Assembly: GCA_963755695.1 (NCBI GenBank) | Contig: CAVWLB010000001.1 | Span: 372,001 to 436,000 of the forward strand | Reading direction: 5' to 3' | Length of the DNA: 64,000 bases | Source of the DNA: QHWT01 sp963755695 | Lineage (GTDB): Bacteria; Acidobacteriota; Vicinamibacteria; Vicinamibacterales; 2-12-FULL-66-21 | Shown here: piece after piece, positions 11,101 to 20,616 of the stretch | Numbering within the stretch: the stretch's first letter is position 1 | How the letters are laid out: each line of letters begins with the position of its first letter | Notes under the pieces: generated by a model | What the model was told of the DNA's origin: nothing | The model's input: only the letters and a program-made list of their open reading frames with translations | The model's database searches: none | Program-made: the position numbers and the translations under genes

Positions 11101-12345
11101 CGACGATCTCCGACGGACGCGTCCGCTACTCGGCGCTGCCGCACAGCCTGCAGGCCATCAACGGCCGGCTGCCGTTCGACGCGCAGGGCATCCGCATCGT
11201 CGACGCGACGGCGCGAGCTCGGCGGCGGCCCGGTGCAGCTTCGGCGGGCGGATCGGCATCAACGGCTACGCGATCGGCGATCTGAACCTCACCGCGACCG
11301 GCGAGCAGATGCACCTGCGCTATCCGGAAGGCTTCCGTTCGATCGTCGACGCGGCGCTGACGCTGCGCGGCGACATCTCGTCGCCGCGGTGCTCGGCGGC
11401 ACCGTGGTCGTCCGCGACGGCGTCTACACGAAGCGGTTCGAGCCCAACGTCGACATCTTCAACGCTGGCGGGCGGCGGCGCCGCGCGCTTCCGGTCGCGT
11501 CGGCCGAAGCCGCGACGCTGCCGGTGCGGTTCGACATCAAGGTCCAGGCGCCGCGGACGCTGCGCGTCGAGAACAACCTCGCGCGCATGGTCGCGCGCGC
11601 CGACCTCACGCTCGACGGCACCTACGACCGGCCGGTCACTGTTCGGCCGCGCCGAAATCGAGCGCGGCGAGATCCTCTTCGAAGGCAACCGCTACCTGGT
11701 CACGCGCGGCACGATCGACTTCCTCAATCCCGACGCGGATCGAGCCGTTCTTCGACATCGAGGCGGAAACGCGCGTGCGCGTCGGCAACGACAACCGCCA
11801 GTCCGGGACGAGCGAAACCTATCGCGTCACCATCGCGCGTCACCGGCACGCTCGGCGGCCGGATGAACCTCGAGCGTCGAATTCCGATCCGCCGCTTGCC
11901 GACCGGTCGACATCATCTCGCTGCTGTTCGGCCAGGCGACCGAGATCTGGAGAACCCCGAGCTGCGCGCGCCTGCGGCCGCAGGCGGCGACGCAGTCGGA
12001 AGAAGCAGCTGCTGCAGGCCGGCCTTCGTGCGCGTGCTGCCGGCGCCGATCGCCGGCCCGGTCGGCCGCGCGGTCGAGCAGACGTTCGGCATCGACACGG
12101 TGCAGATCGCGCCCGAGCCTCGGCACGGAGAACGATCCGCTGACGCCGACGGCGCGGCTGATCGTCGGCAAGCGGCTGTCGAACCGCGCCTACCTGACCT
12201 ACTCCCGCGCGCTGGGCACGACCAACCGCGAGCAGATCATCATTCTCGAATACGACCAGAGCCGATCGCCTCGGCTGGGTGCTCACGCAGAACGGCGATC
12301 GCACCGTTCTCGATCGATTTCAGGGTCCGTCGTCAGATCTTCTGA
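8140..12345 (+). CDS. tamB: TamB-like translocation and assembly module protein, frame-scrambled
   Basis: Large inner-membrane-anchored periplasmic protein of the AsmA/TamB class, thought to work with an Omp85 partner in outer-membrane assembly or lipid transport. No single frame is open for more than about 400 bp, but coding sense passes from frame to frame. It begins (GTG start) with a Pro-rich head and one transmembrane helix (VFGILVALAAALIVASLTI). Beta-helical repeats follow, and the DUF490 C-terminus is diagnostic: TLPVRFDIKVQAPRTLRVEN, RGTIDFLNP, DIISLLFGQ, NREQIIILEYDQ. Rebuilt length is about 1,380 aa. Roughly 40 one- or two-base insertions interrupt it, nearly all at third codon positions. 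Its stop overlaps the Omp85 start. Confidence 0.85.
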
Positions 12346-15237
12346 TGCGTCTTGCCGCACTCGCCCTCCTGCCGTTCATCGCTGCGCTGCCGGAACCGGC
12401 GCAGGCACAAACGGCGGCCACCGGTCGGAAATCAGATCTCCGCGTCTGCGTACGTCGGGCGTCCAGTAGGCAACATCGCGATCTCCATCGAAGGGCGGCC
12501 CGCGCTCGAGCCACCGCTCTTCGCGCTGGTGGCGACGCGGCAGGGACGCGCCCTTTCGATCGCCGACGTCCGGGAAACCATCACCCACTTCTACAGCCTC
12601 GGCCGGTTCGACGATGTGCAGGTCGAAGCGGAGAACGGCCCCAACGGCACGGTGCAGGTCCGCTACTTGTTGCAGCCGATTCACGCCGTGTATGCGGTGA
12701 AATTCCGGGGCACGCTTGGTTTGCCCGAGGCGTTGCTGCGTGAGCGCATGGCGGAACGGTTCGGCGAGACGCCACCGGTCGGCCGCGCCGCAGACGTTGC
12801 CGCCGGTCTCGAGAACCTTTACCGGGAGCACGGATACCTGGAAGCGGACGTTCGCGCCGCTCCACCCATCGTCGAACACGATCCGGATCGCACCACCCTC
12901 GTGTTCGACGTGAATACCGGCGAGCGGGCACGGATCTCCCGGACGAACATCGTCGGCGATCCGATCGAGCCCCAGGCGGAGCTGATTGCGCGTCTTGGGG
13001 TGCAGCCTGGCCAGCCGTATCAGCCGGCCGAGATTCGTCGCAAGCTGGCGGAGCACGTCGAACGGTTGCGCCACCGAGGTTACTACCAGGCATCGGCGAG
13101 CGTGGAGTCAGCCACCATCAGTCCGGATCGAATGCAGGCGGATCTCACCATTGCGGTGCGCCCGGGACCGATCGTCACCGTGCGGTATCAGGGTGACCCG
13201 ATCCCCAAGGACAGGCTCGCCGAGTTCGTGCCGATCGAGCGCGAAGGATCAGTCGACGAAGATCTGCTGGAAGACGCGAAGAACCGGATAGTCTCGTACC
13301 TCACCGGGCAGGGCTACTGGCGCGCGACGGTCACACACACCGAACAGGCGGGGCCAGGGACTCTGGCGGTCGTGTTCCAGGTCACTCGCGGCCTGCAGTA
13401 TCACGTGAGTCCCGGCGGCGTTGAAGTGAGCGGCAACGGCTCGATTCCGGTCGAAGAGTTCAAGAATGCGCTGCGAACGCTGGGGCCGGGTGATCCGTTC
13501 GTCTCGGCAAAGCTGGACGCCATCGTCGGCGCCATTACCCAGGTCTACCAGACTCGCGGCTTTGCCACCGTGAAAACGCGATCAGCGATCAACGAGATAC
13601 AACCCAGCGTAGTGCAGCCGACCATCGTCATCACGGAAGGCCCGCGGGTGGTCGTCGGCACGGTGTCGATTGAAGGAAACGCGCACCTCAAGACGGAAGA
13701 GCTGCTTGCGCGGGTCGCGTCCAAAACCGACGCGCCATATTACGGGCCGACGATTGCCTCCGATCGTGACGCGATCACCGTCGAGTATCTGAACGCCGGG
13801 TACGCCGCGGCCAACGTCACGATTGCGCCGCGGCTCTCACCCGACGGGACCCGCGCCGATCTGCCGTTCACGGTGGTCGAGGGACCGCAGACGATCATCG
13901 ACCACATCATCGTGGTCGGCAATACACGCACAGCGGAGTCCGTGATCCGCCGCGAGCTACAGCTGCACGAGGGACAGCCGCTGGGGCTGCAGGATCTGAT
14001 CGAGAGCCGTACCCGGCTGAGCGCGCTCGGGTTGTTCCGGCGGGTGCGAATCACGCCGCTCGAGCACGGCGACTCCGGCGACCACGACGTGCTCGTCACC
14101 GTGGAGGAAGCGCTGCGCACCACGATCGGCTACGGCGGCGGCGCGGAGATCAATCGCCTGCTGGAGGCCGATCCGGTGACCGGCGAGGCGCGCGAGAATC
14201 TCGAATTCGCGCCGCGTGGATTCTTCGAAATCGGCCGGCGGAATATTGGCGGCCGCAATCGCACCGCGAACCTGTATACCCGACTGAGCCTCCGGCCCAA
14301 TCGCGATCCGGAAAATCCCAAGACGTTCGGCTTCGCCGAGTACCGCCTGGTCGGTACTTATCGCCAGCCGCGTCCGTTCCGCGGCGCCGGCGATTTCACG
14401 GTGACGGCAGCAATCGAGCAAGGCGTGCGATCCAGCTTCAATTTCAGCCGCAAGGGCGTGAACGTCGAGGTCGCGCGGCGTCTCTCGGACATCCTGCGCG
14501 GCAGCGTCCGGTACTCGTTTACCACGACGCGCATCTTCGACGACCAGATCCCTCCGGAGGACAAGCCGCTGATCGACCGGCTCTTTCCACAGGTGCGGAT
14601 TTCGGCATTCTCCGTGGCGCTGGCGCGCGACTCGCGGGATGACGTTCTGGAGCCGCAGGGAGGGACGTTCATCACGGCGGACGGCACGTTCGCGGCGCAA
14701 GCGATCGGATCCCAGGTCGGCTACAGCAAGGCCTTCGTGTCGGGGTTCTTCTATCGCAACCTTGGTCATCCGCATCTGGTATTTGCGGGCGGCCTTCGGC
14801 TCGGTCTAGCCGACCCGTTTGGCGGGCAGGCGATCGAGAATGGGGTCCAGCTGGTGCCCGCCAGCGAACGGTTCTTCGCCGGCGGTGATACGACCATCAG
14901 AGGCTTCGCACTGGATACCGTCGCGGTGCCGATCCTGATCAGCGCCAATGGCTTTCCGATCGGCGGTAACGCCGTAATCATCATAAACGGCGAGCTGCGC
15001 ACTCCCGTGTGGCGGGATCTCGGCGCCGCGGCGTTCATCGACGGAGGCAACGTGTTTCCACGGCCGACCGATCTCGACCTCGGCGAATTGCGCGGCGCAG
15101 TGGGCTTCGGGCTGCGCTACCGGTCGCCGCTGGGGCCGATCCGAGTGGATCTGGGTTTCAAGCTGGATCGCCGCGTGCTCGGGCAGCGACTCGAGCCGAG
15201 GACGGCGGTCCACTTCAGCATCGGTCAGGCGTTTTGA
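12345..15237 (+). CDS. Omp85-family outer membrane protein (BamA/TamA-like), one apparent frameshift
   Basis: Outer-membrane insertase of the BamA/TamA family, about 963 aa. It has a signal peptide ending near PEPAQAQ, a long periplasmic arm of several POTRA domains (repeated FDDVQVE, GYLEADV, GYAAANV type strands), and a C-terminal 16-strand barrel. The family's loop-6 motif is present in GGDTTIRGFALD, and the protein ends in a phenylalanine (SIGQAF), the usual barrel signal. Frame shifts once at 12425-12426 (GG with T and C before GGA AAT), a two-allele Gly codon. It overlaps the tamB stop (TGATG), so a TamA role is plausible, but the multi-POTRA length also fits BamA. Confidence 0.92.
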
Positions 15238-15238
15238 C

Positions 15239-15757
15239 GTGAGGGCACGAAGTATCTTGCTGATCGCGGTTGTTGCATTCGCTGCCGCTGTCCAAGCTTC
15301 CGCGGCCGATGTAATCGATCGCGTGATGGCGGTCGTGAACCGGCGGCCGATCCTGCTGTCGGACGTAAACGCTGCCATCGAGTTCCAGCTCGTCTCGCGC
15401 TCGGAAGCCGGGGACCCCCTGGCGTCCACGCTGGATCGCCTGATTGAGCGAGCCTTGATCCTCGAGGAGGTGGAGCGCTATCAACCTCCGGAACCGGCGC
15501 CGGAGGAAATCGACAGACGAGTCGAAGCGATCCGGCAACGGTTCGCCCCGCCAGACGCATTTCAGAAAGCGCTCGCTTCGGTCGGGATGACGGAAGCCCA
15601 GCTGCGCAGTCACATCCGCGACGATCTGCGCAGCCTGACCTACATCAACCAGCGGTTCGGCGAGTCAGACCCGGCGGCGCGTGAGACGCTGATTGCCGAG
15701 TGGCTCGCGGGCCTTCGTCGTCGTGCGGACGTGACGGTGCTTTATCTTCCTCGGTGA
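15239..15757 (+). CDS. SurA N-terminal-like periplasmic chaperone lacking a PPIase domain
   Basis: Secreted 172-aa protein: a signal peptide (ILLIAVVAFAAAVQASA) and then DVIDRVMAVVNRRPILLSDVNAAIEF, the classic N-terminal helix-strand of SurA/PpiD chaperones. The helical chaperone segment follows, including LIERALILEEV and MTEAQLRSHIRDDL. The protein stops after this domain; no parvulin repeat follows. GTG start 1 bp after the Omp85 stop, so it is the third gene of an outer-membrane protein biogenesis operon. Its likely job is to hold unfolded outer-membrane proteins for the adjacent Omp85/TamB pair; that is inferred from family and context. Confidence 0.85.
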   Translation: MRARSILLIAVVAFAAAVQASAADVIDRVMAVVNRRPILLSDVNAAIEFQLVSRSEAGDPLASTLDRLIERALILEEVERYQPPEPAPEEIDRRVEAIRQRFAPPDAFQKALASVGMTEAQLRSHIRDDLRSLTYINQRFGESDPAARETLIAEWLAGLRRRADVTVLYLPR

Positions 15758-15758
15758 C

Positions 15759-15780
15759 CGCAAACCGCAAACCGCAACCC
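15759..15780 (+). repeat. Heptamer tandem repeat after surA-like gene
   Basis: Three head-to-tail copies of a 7-mer (CCGCAAA, CCGCAAA, CCGCAAC) directly follow the stop codon of the SurA-like gene, in the short gap to the convergent glycosyltransferase. No good terminator stem was found in this 62-bp gap. Confidence 0.6.
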
Positions 15781-15819
15781 CGTTTCCCTCACTACTTCCG
15801 CAGCGCTCGAATGGGCGTG

Positions 15820-17061
15820 TCACTGCAGACCTAACAGTAAGCGGTAGAGTGCGACGGTCGCGTCGCCCGCCGCACGCCACGAGAACTCGCGCTCCACGAT
15901 CGCGCGCCCTTCGCGGCCATATCGTTCGAGCCGCGCCGGATCCGACACGGCGCCGCTAATCGCGGCTGCGAGCGCGCTCGGCTCACCCGGGGCGACCAGC
16001 CATCCGTTGATGTCCGGCCGCACCTTGTCCGGGAGTCCTCCGGCAGCGGAAGCGACCACCGCGCGCCGGTGCGCCATCGCCTCGAGCGTGACCAGAGAGC
16101 TGCCTTCGTAAAGAGTCGGGTGCACGAAGAGGGTCGCGATCTCGTGCCATGCGTGCAGGTCGGCATCGCTGACGCGCCCCTGAAACTGCGCTCGATCGGC
16201 GAGCGCCAGCTCTCGCGCGAGCGAGTGCAGCCGGTCCCGATACGGGCCGTCGCCGACCGAAATCCACCGCCAGCGGCGTCCTTCGAGGCCGCCAAGGTCG
16301 CGCACCGCCGCGAGCGCCTGCAGCAGAACCTGAAAGCCCTTGTTCTCTTCGAGTCGTCCGGCGCTGAGGAGGACGATTTCGTCGGCAGCGATGCCGTGTC
16401 GCCGCCGGAGCTCGCCGACCAACGCCGGATTCGCCAGCGAATCGATAGCGGCGAGATCCAGCGCATTGGGAATCGTATGAACCTTGCCGGCGTCGACTTT
16501 CAGGTGATGCATGACCACCGGTGCGAGCGTCCGGTCGGTGGCGATTACGGCATCCGCAACCGCCGCGCAGGCAAGCACGGCGCGCCGCAGCGGGAGGTAC
16601 ATCGCGCGCTTGAGTCTCGCCCGCGACGGATCGGTCGCGCCGAATTCCTCCAGACCCTGCGGGTTGAGGACCAGCGGCGCTTTGACGGTCTCGCGCTTGC
16701 GGGCGTAGCCAAGAACGCTCGCGCCAAGTCCATGGACGATGTCGACCTGGTTGCGTCGTACGAGATCCAGCGCCCGCCTGCCGGCCCGGATTCCGAACAG
16801 AGGATATGCCGTGCTGCGATCGAGCACGGTCGTGCCGCGACGCCCGGCGAACGGAAACGTGTGATACGGAACGAACTCCGCGGTCACACCGTCGTGAATG
16901 GTTGACCGGTTCCATTCGCACCCGGCAACCGGCGGGCGCGTGATGAGCGTTACGCGCACGTCCCGATCGGCGAGCGCGCGCGCCAGATCGTAGACGTGAC
17001 GCTCCAGGCCGCCGTATCCATGAATGGGGAAGACCGATCGAGCGACCAGCGCAACTTTCAC
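15820..17061 (-). CDS. Glycosyltransferase family 4 protein
   Basis: GT-B fold retaining glycosyltransferase, 413 aa, cytoplasmic, transferring a sugar from a nucleotide donor to a growing surface glycan. The N-terminal acceptor domain starts MKVALVARSVFPIHGYGGLERHV. The donor domain has LLSAGRLEENKGFQVLLQAL, SVGDGPYRDRLHSL and the E-X7-E motif in PTLYEGSSLVTLEAMAHRRAVVAS. Last gene of a minus-strand glycan cluster; its start overlaps the previous gene's stop by 4 nt. The sugar specificity cannot be predicted. Confidence 0.92.
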   Translation of the reverse strand: MKVALVARSVFPIHGYGGLERHVYDLARALADRDVRVTLITRPPVAGCEWNRSTIHDGVTAEFVPYHTFPFAGRRGTTVLDRSTAYPLFGIRAGRRALDLVRRNQVDIVHGLGASVLGYARKRETVKAPLVLNPQGLEEFGATDPSRARLKRAMYLPLRRAVLACAAVADAVIATDRTLAPVVMHHLKVDAGKVHTIPNALDLAAIDSLANPALVGELRRRHGIAADEIVLLSAGRLEENKGFQVLLQALAAVRDLGGLEGRRWRWISVGDGPYRDRLHSLARELALADRAQFQGRVSDADLHAWHEIATLFVHPTLYEGSSLVTLEAMAHRRAVVASAAGGLPDKVRPDINGWLVAPGEPSALAAAISGAVSDPARLERYGREGRAIVEREFSWRAAGDATVALYRLLLGLQ

Positions 17062-18332
17062 GGCCGCTCGACGAGTTCCAGGTACAGTCGCTCGACCCGC
17101 GCGACCACCACTTCCGCTTCGAATTCGCTTTCAACCTTGCGCCGCGCGGCAGCGCCCAGCCGGACACGAAGCGCCTCGTCCCGCCTCAGTGTCCGCACGT
17201 CCTCGGCGAATCCTTCGGCCGACGAGGACAGCAGGCCGGTGACGCCCGGTTCGATGATGTCCCGCGTGCCACCCGTATCCATTGCGGCAATCGGCACACC
17301 AAGCGCGCTCGCCTCGATCAGCACGCGGCTGAGTGACTCCGGACCTCGCGACGGAAACAGGAGCATGGCTGCGTGCGCCAGCCATCCTGCCGCCGCGGCC
17401 TGATCGATCCATCCGATGAGACGGACATCACGACCGGAGGCAGCAGCCTCCTGCTCCAACTCGTGTCGATCGGGGCCATCTCCGGCGACGATCAATGGCC
17501 AGTCGAGGTCCGCGCGCTCGATCGCAGGCACCAGATAGCTCGTGCCCTTGTTGGGCGCAATCTTGCCGAGGTAGAGCGCGTAAGGCTCGTTGGGTGCGGC
17601 GGTAGTCATCGGCCGCGTCGAAGCGAGCGTCCGCAGCGCGCGCACGTTCACGGGATTCGGAATGATCTCGATGCGCGTCGCGTCGAACCCGGTCGCGCGC
17701 GCGCGCAAATCGTCGGCAATGCGCCGGCTCACCGCAATCACCGCGTCCGCATCGGCGAGCGTTCGCCGCTTGCGGGCGAGGTTGGCGCGCATGTACGGAA
17801 TCATCGGAAGTGCGAGCGGCCATGCTGCGCCAGCACGCGGACGGATGCAGCGGGTCATGTTGCCGACCGTGCATTCCGGACAGAGTGCGAGACCGCTGCG
17901 CGTATACAACAGGTCGGACCAGTAGCAGACGGGCCAGTAGTCCCGGACGGTGGCGACGACTGGCACGCCGGCCACCCTCGCGGCAGTGATCGCGGGCGGC
18001 ACCGTCATCACGTGCTGGGCGTGCACGAGATCGTGTCGTTTCTCTTTCAGGCGGTCAGCCAGATAGATCGAGAGGCGCGCGGTCAGCCGCTCGCTCTTGT
18101 CGTAGTTGCGTGCGAACGGCAATGTCGAGGCCCGGAACCTGAACTCGGTCACGTCGAAGCCGTCATACGACGTGGTCTGCAGTGGTTGTGCCACCTGATC
18201 GGCCTGCGGCCGCGGCTGGACGATGTCGATGGTGTGGCCTCGGGAGCGGAGCCCGCGTGCCAGCTCGTAGGTGCTCCAGCCGCTGCCGCCGCAGACCGGA
18301 GGGAACGCGTCGGTGGCGATCAGGATCCTCAT
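17058..18332 (-). CDS. Glycosyltransferase family 4 protein
   Basis: Retaining GT-B glycosyltransferase of 424 aa. It opens MRILIATDAFPPVCGGSGW with the glycine-rich loop of family 4 and has ALYLGKIAPNKGTSYLVPAI, VAGDGPDRHELEQEA and SRGPESLSRVLIEASALGVPIAAMDTGG (E-X7-E donor site). A Cys-containing insert (ALCPECTVGNMTRCI) near the middle resembles the small metal-type loop seen in some group 1 transferases. The gene is intact and overlaps neighbours by 4 nt on both sides, so it is part of one operon. Specificity unknown. Confidence 0.92.
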   Translation of the reverse strand: MRILIATDAFPPVCGGSGWSTYELARGLRSRGHTIDIVQPRPQADQVAQPLQTTSYDGFDVTEFRFRASTLPFARNYDKSERLTARLSIYLADRLKEKRHDLVHAQHVMTVPPAITAARVAGVPVVATVRDYWPVCYWSDLLYTRSGLALCPECTVGNMTRCIRPRAGAAWPLALPMIPYMRANLARKRRTLADADAVIAVSRRIADDLRARATGFDATRIEIIPNPVNVRALRTLASTRPMTTAAPNEPYALYLGKIAPNKGTSYLVPAIERADLDWPLIVAGDGPDRHELEQEAAASGRDVRLIGWIDQAAAAGWLAHAAMLLFPSRGPESLSRVLIEASALGVPIAAMDTGGTRDIIEPGVTGLLSSSAEGFAEDVRTLRRDEALRVRLGAAARRKVESEFEAEVVVARVERLYLELVERP

Positions 18333-19495
18333 GCGGTGCGGCGGCGGGCGCGCGCCCGAAGCATTGCGGCTTCGAGCGCGCGACAGTGGGCGCTCCAGCT
18401 GTAGTCGCGCCCCGCGCGCTCGCGGGCCGCAGCGCCTAGCGTCGCGCGCAGGTCCGGGTCGCTCGTCCGCTCGAGCGCGGCAGGCAGCCCCTCAGGATCC
18501 CGCGGATCGTAGAGGACGCCTTCGCAGCCGTTGGCAACCAGAGAAGGGATGCGATCGACGGCCGGCGCGACGACCGGCAGGCCGGCGGCCATGTACTCGA
18601 AGATCTTCAGCGGCGACCAATAGAACCCGAGCGACAGCGGTGCGTGGGCGCCCAGATCGAATGGCGCAACGCCGACCTCCGCCGCGGCGAGCGCCGCCGG
18701 CATCGCGTCGTGCGGCAGCGCCCCGGTCGTCAGGATGCCGGGCACGCCTGACGCTTCGTCGCGGACGCGCGGAAGTTCGGGACCATCGCCGATCAATACC
18801 GCGCCAATATCGGTGCGGCCGCGCGCGTGCAGCGCCTTGATCGCGCGCGACCAGATGAATCGCGCCATGCCAGCTGCGGAACGCGCCCGCGAACACCGCC
18901 AGCGTCGTCACTCGGGGCGCGCGAACGGTGCAGGTGCGGACAGCGCCCGGACGGAAGCGATCCGTATCCGCGCCCCATTCGAGGATGGCCACCCGGTCCG
19001 CGGGAATGCCCGCGGGCAAGATGGCGACATTGGGCGTCACGATGACATCGGCGAGCGCGCAGAGGCGCTCGCGCCAGCGACGCATCGGCTCGAACGAGCA
19101 GCGCGCGATCGAGCCAGCGCCTTGCGTGAGCCAGGATGATCGATGACCGGCGCGTTCACCTCGAGCACGGCGACTGCGTCCGATCGAGTGCGCAGCGACG
19201 ATCGCCTCGCCGCCGAAGTTGTGGTACCGCTCGATGATGACGTCGGGCCGCAGCCGCGCGCGAGATCCGCGATCGCTCCCGATCGCGCCAGCCGCAGGTG
19301 CGAGGAGCCGAGCGGTGGCGGCATCGGCGATCCAGCGCGACCGGCGCCGGATGTCGGCTGCTCCTTGCCCGGCGTCACCAGCGCATGCACCTCGTGTCCG
19401 AGCGCCGCGAGCCCCTCGGCGACGGCCATCACGTGCACGGATCCCCCCTTGGTGCCCGGCACGATCTGATCGATGGCGGCGTAGAGGATCTTCAT
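18329..19495 (-). CDS. Glycosyltransferase family 4 protein (several apparent frameshifts)
   Basis: GT-B transferase, about 385 aa when rebuilt. It starts MKILYAAIDQIVPGTKGGS and continues as LRPDVIIERYHNFGG, LFEPMRRWRERLCALADVIVTPN, LVRAIKALHARGRTDIGAVLIGDG, then SLGFYWSPLKIFEYMAAGLPVVAPAVD. Frame changes near 19267, 19200, 19104 and at 18848-18849. At 18848-18849 a Val codon carries both C and G (GT C/G before CGC GCG), and near 19104 two adjacent codons each carry two third bases. With these collapsed the protein is complete. Fourth in the cluster's reading order, downstream of a methyltransferase to which it is joined by a heptamer repeat. Confidence 0.8.
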
Positions 19496-20616
19496 CGACT
19501 TTTCGGCGTGCGAGGTGCGAGGCGCGAAGGCCGAGGTCCGAGGTGCGGGGTCCGAAGTTCGAGGCCCGACGCGTTCGAGCAGTGCGAAGAACGGTCCGGA
19601 TTCGATCGATCCGAACAGGAGCAAATCCAGCTTCATCGCCGCCGTCAGCGCGCGAAAAACGGCTCGGGTCGTCCCGCTTGCCGCGATGCGTGCCTTTGCT
19701 TCGCGACGCGCTTCCTTCGATCGCTTGTCGATCCGCCGACGCGGCGTCCATCTTCGAGGCCAACCGCCCGGCGGCGCGGCGCGCCATCTGTCGCTCGGCC
19801 ATCCGCACCAGGATGTTCTCGATGAAGCCCCCGACAATCGGCGTGTAATACCGGATGCGCGCGACGTGGAAGCCGGTTTCGGCGGCGACGCGCCGCAGTT
19901 CAGGGATGTCCGCGAGCGGATTCAGATGGTCGGACTTGCGCAGGTGTTCCTGCCTGAGATCGATCAGGTCGGCGCGATCCAGTTGCCGCGCCAGAGCATT
20001 CACCCAGCGCAGCCCGGCGGCGATCCGGGCGTTCTTGCGCACGTGGGTGTAGACGAACAGCGATCCGCCGGGCGCAATCACCCGCGCGGCCTCCGTCAGC
20101 ATCGCCGCGGAGCGCCTCGGGCGAGAGGTGTTCCAGGACGTCGAGCGAGAAGGCTTTGGTGAAGCTGGCATCTGCGAAGGGAAGACGCCGCAGGTCGCCG
20201 ATCAGCAGATCGACCTGCGTCGCGCATCGTGCGCGAAAAAGGGCGCGATGTCGATTCCGACGTTCGTCGAGCCCCAGTCGCGATTCCACATCAGCGCGCG
20301 TCCGCTCCCGCATCCGAGATCGGCGACCACATCGGGGGAAGTCGGCGCAAGGAACTGCGCGCAGCATGTCGTTGCGGATTTTCGAGCCGAGCAGCGGCGG
20401 CGACACGCGTTCGTGGCGGGCGTCCGCGTGGAGCGCCTCGTCGAGATATTTCGTGCGCTCTTCGAACGCGACCTGCGGCCGGAGATCCAGGAAATCACCA
20501 GAGGTCCGTCCGTATGTGCGGCCGCACGACCGACAGGTCAACGCGGGGGAGGAATGATTCAGAGAGCCATGACACTCCGGGCAGCGTACGAGCGACATCA
20601 ATCGCCTCGAGATCAC
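19496..20616 (-). CDS. Class I SAM methyltransferase with N-terminal zinc-finger-like motif (apparent frameshifts)
   Basis: The head has a CxxC-X13-CxxC pair (VRCPECHG, TCRSCGRTYG) like the zinc-binding start of Trm112/RlmA-type and glycan-cluster methyltransferases. It is followed by SAM motif I VVADLGCGSGRAL, NVGIDIAPF, then LPFADASFTKAFSLDVLEHLSPEALR and EAARVIAPGGSLFVYTHV. Frame shifts at 20358-20359 (CG with C/G), near 20225 (GC with G/C/A) and near 20113 (CG with C/G), all third positions. The 3' end is uncertain: the frame runs without a stop through the heptamer array at 19508-19570 into the next gene's ATG. Probable role: methylation of a glycan or lipid-linked intermediate. Confidence 0.75.
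19508..19570 (+). repeat. Nine-copy heptamer array between methyltransferase and glycosyltransferase
   Basis: Nine consecutive 7-mers related to GTGCGAG / GTCCGAG fill 63 bp. On the minus strand they are translated in frame as a repeated PRTS-type peptide (GPRTSDPAPRTSAFAPRTS). Because 7 is not a multiple of 3, gain or loss of one unit would change the frame between the two flanking genes. The same word in the opposite sense occurs at 23225-23250. Confidence 0.8.

Noticed and set aside
8140..12345. Programmed frameshifting or extensive recoding of tamB
   Set aside because: About 40 sites with no shared slippery heptamer or downstream structure; the third-position allele pattern is explained more simply by merged haplotypes.
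8140..12345. tamB as a decayed pseudogene
   Set aside because: Decay should bring deletions, missense changes in conserved motifs and stops; here conserved motifs are intact and changes are almost only wobble-position insertions.
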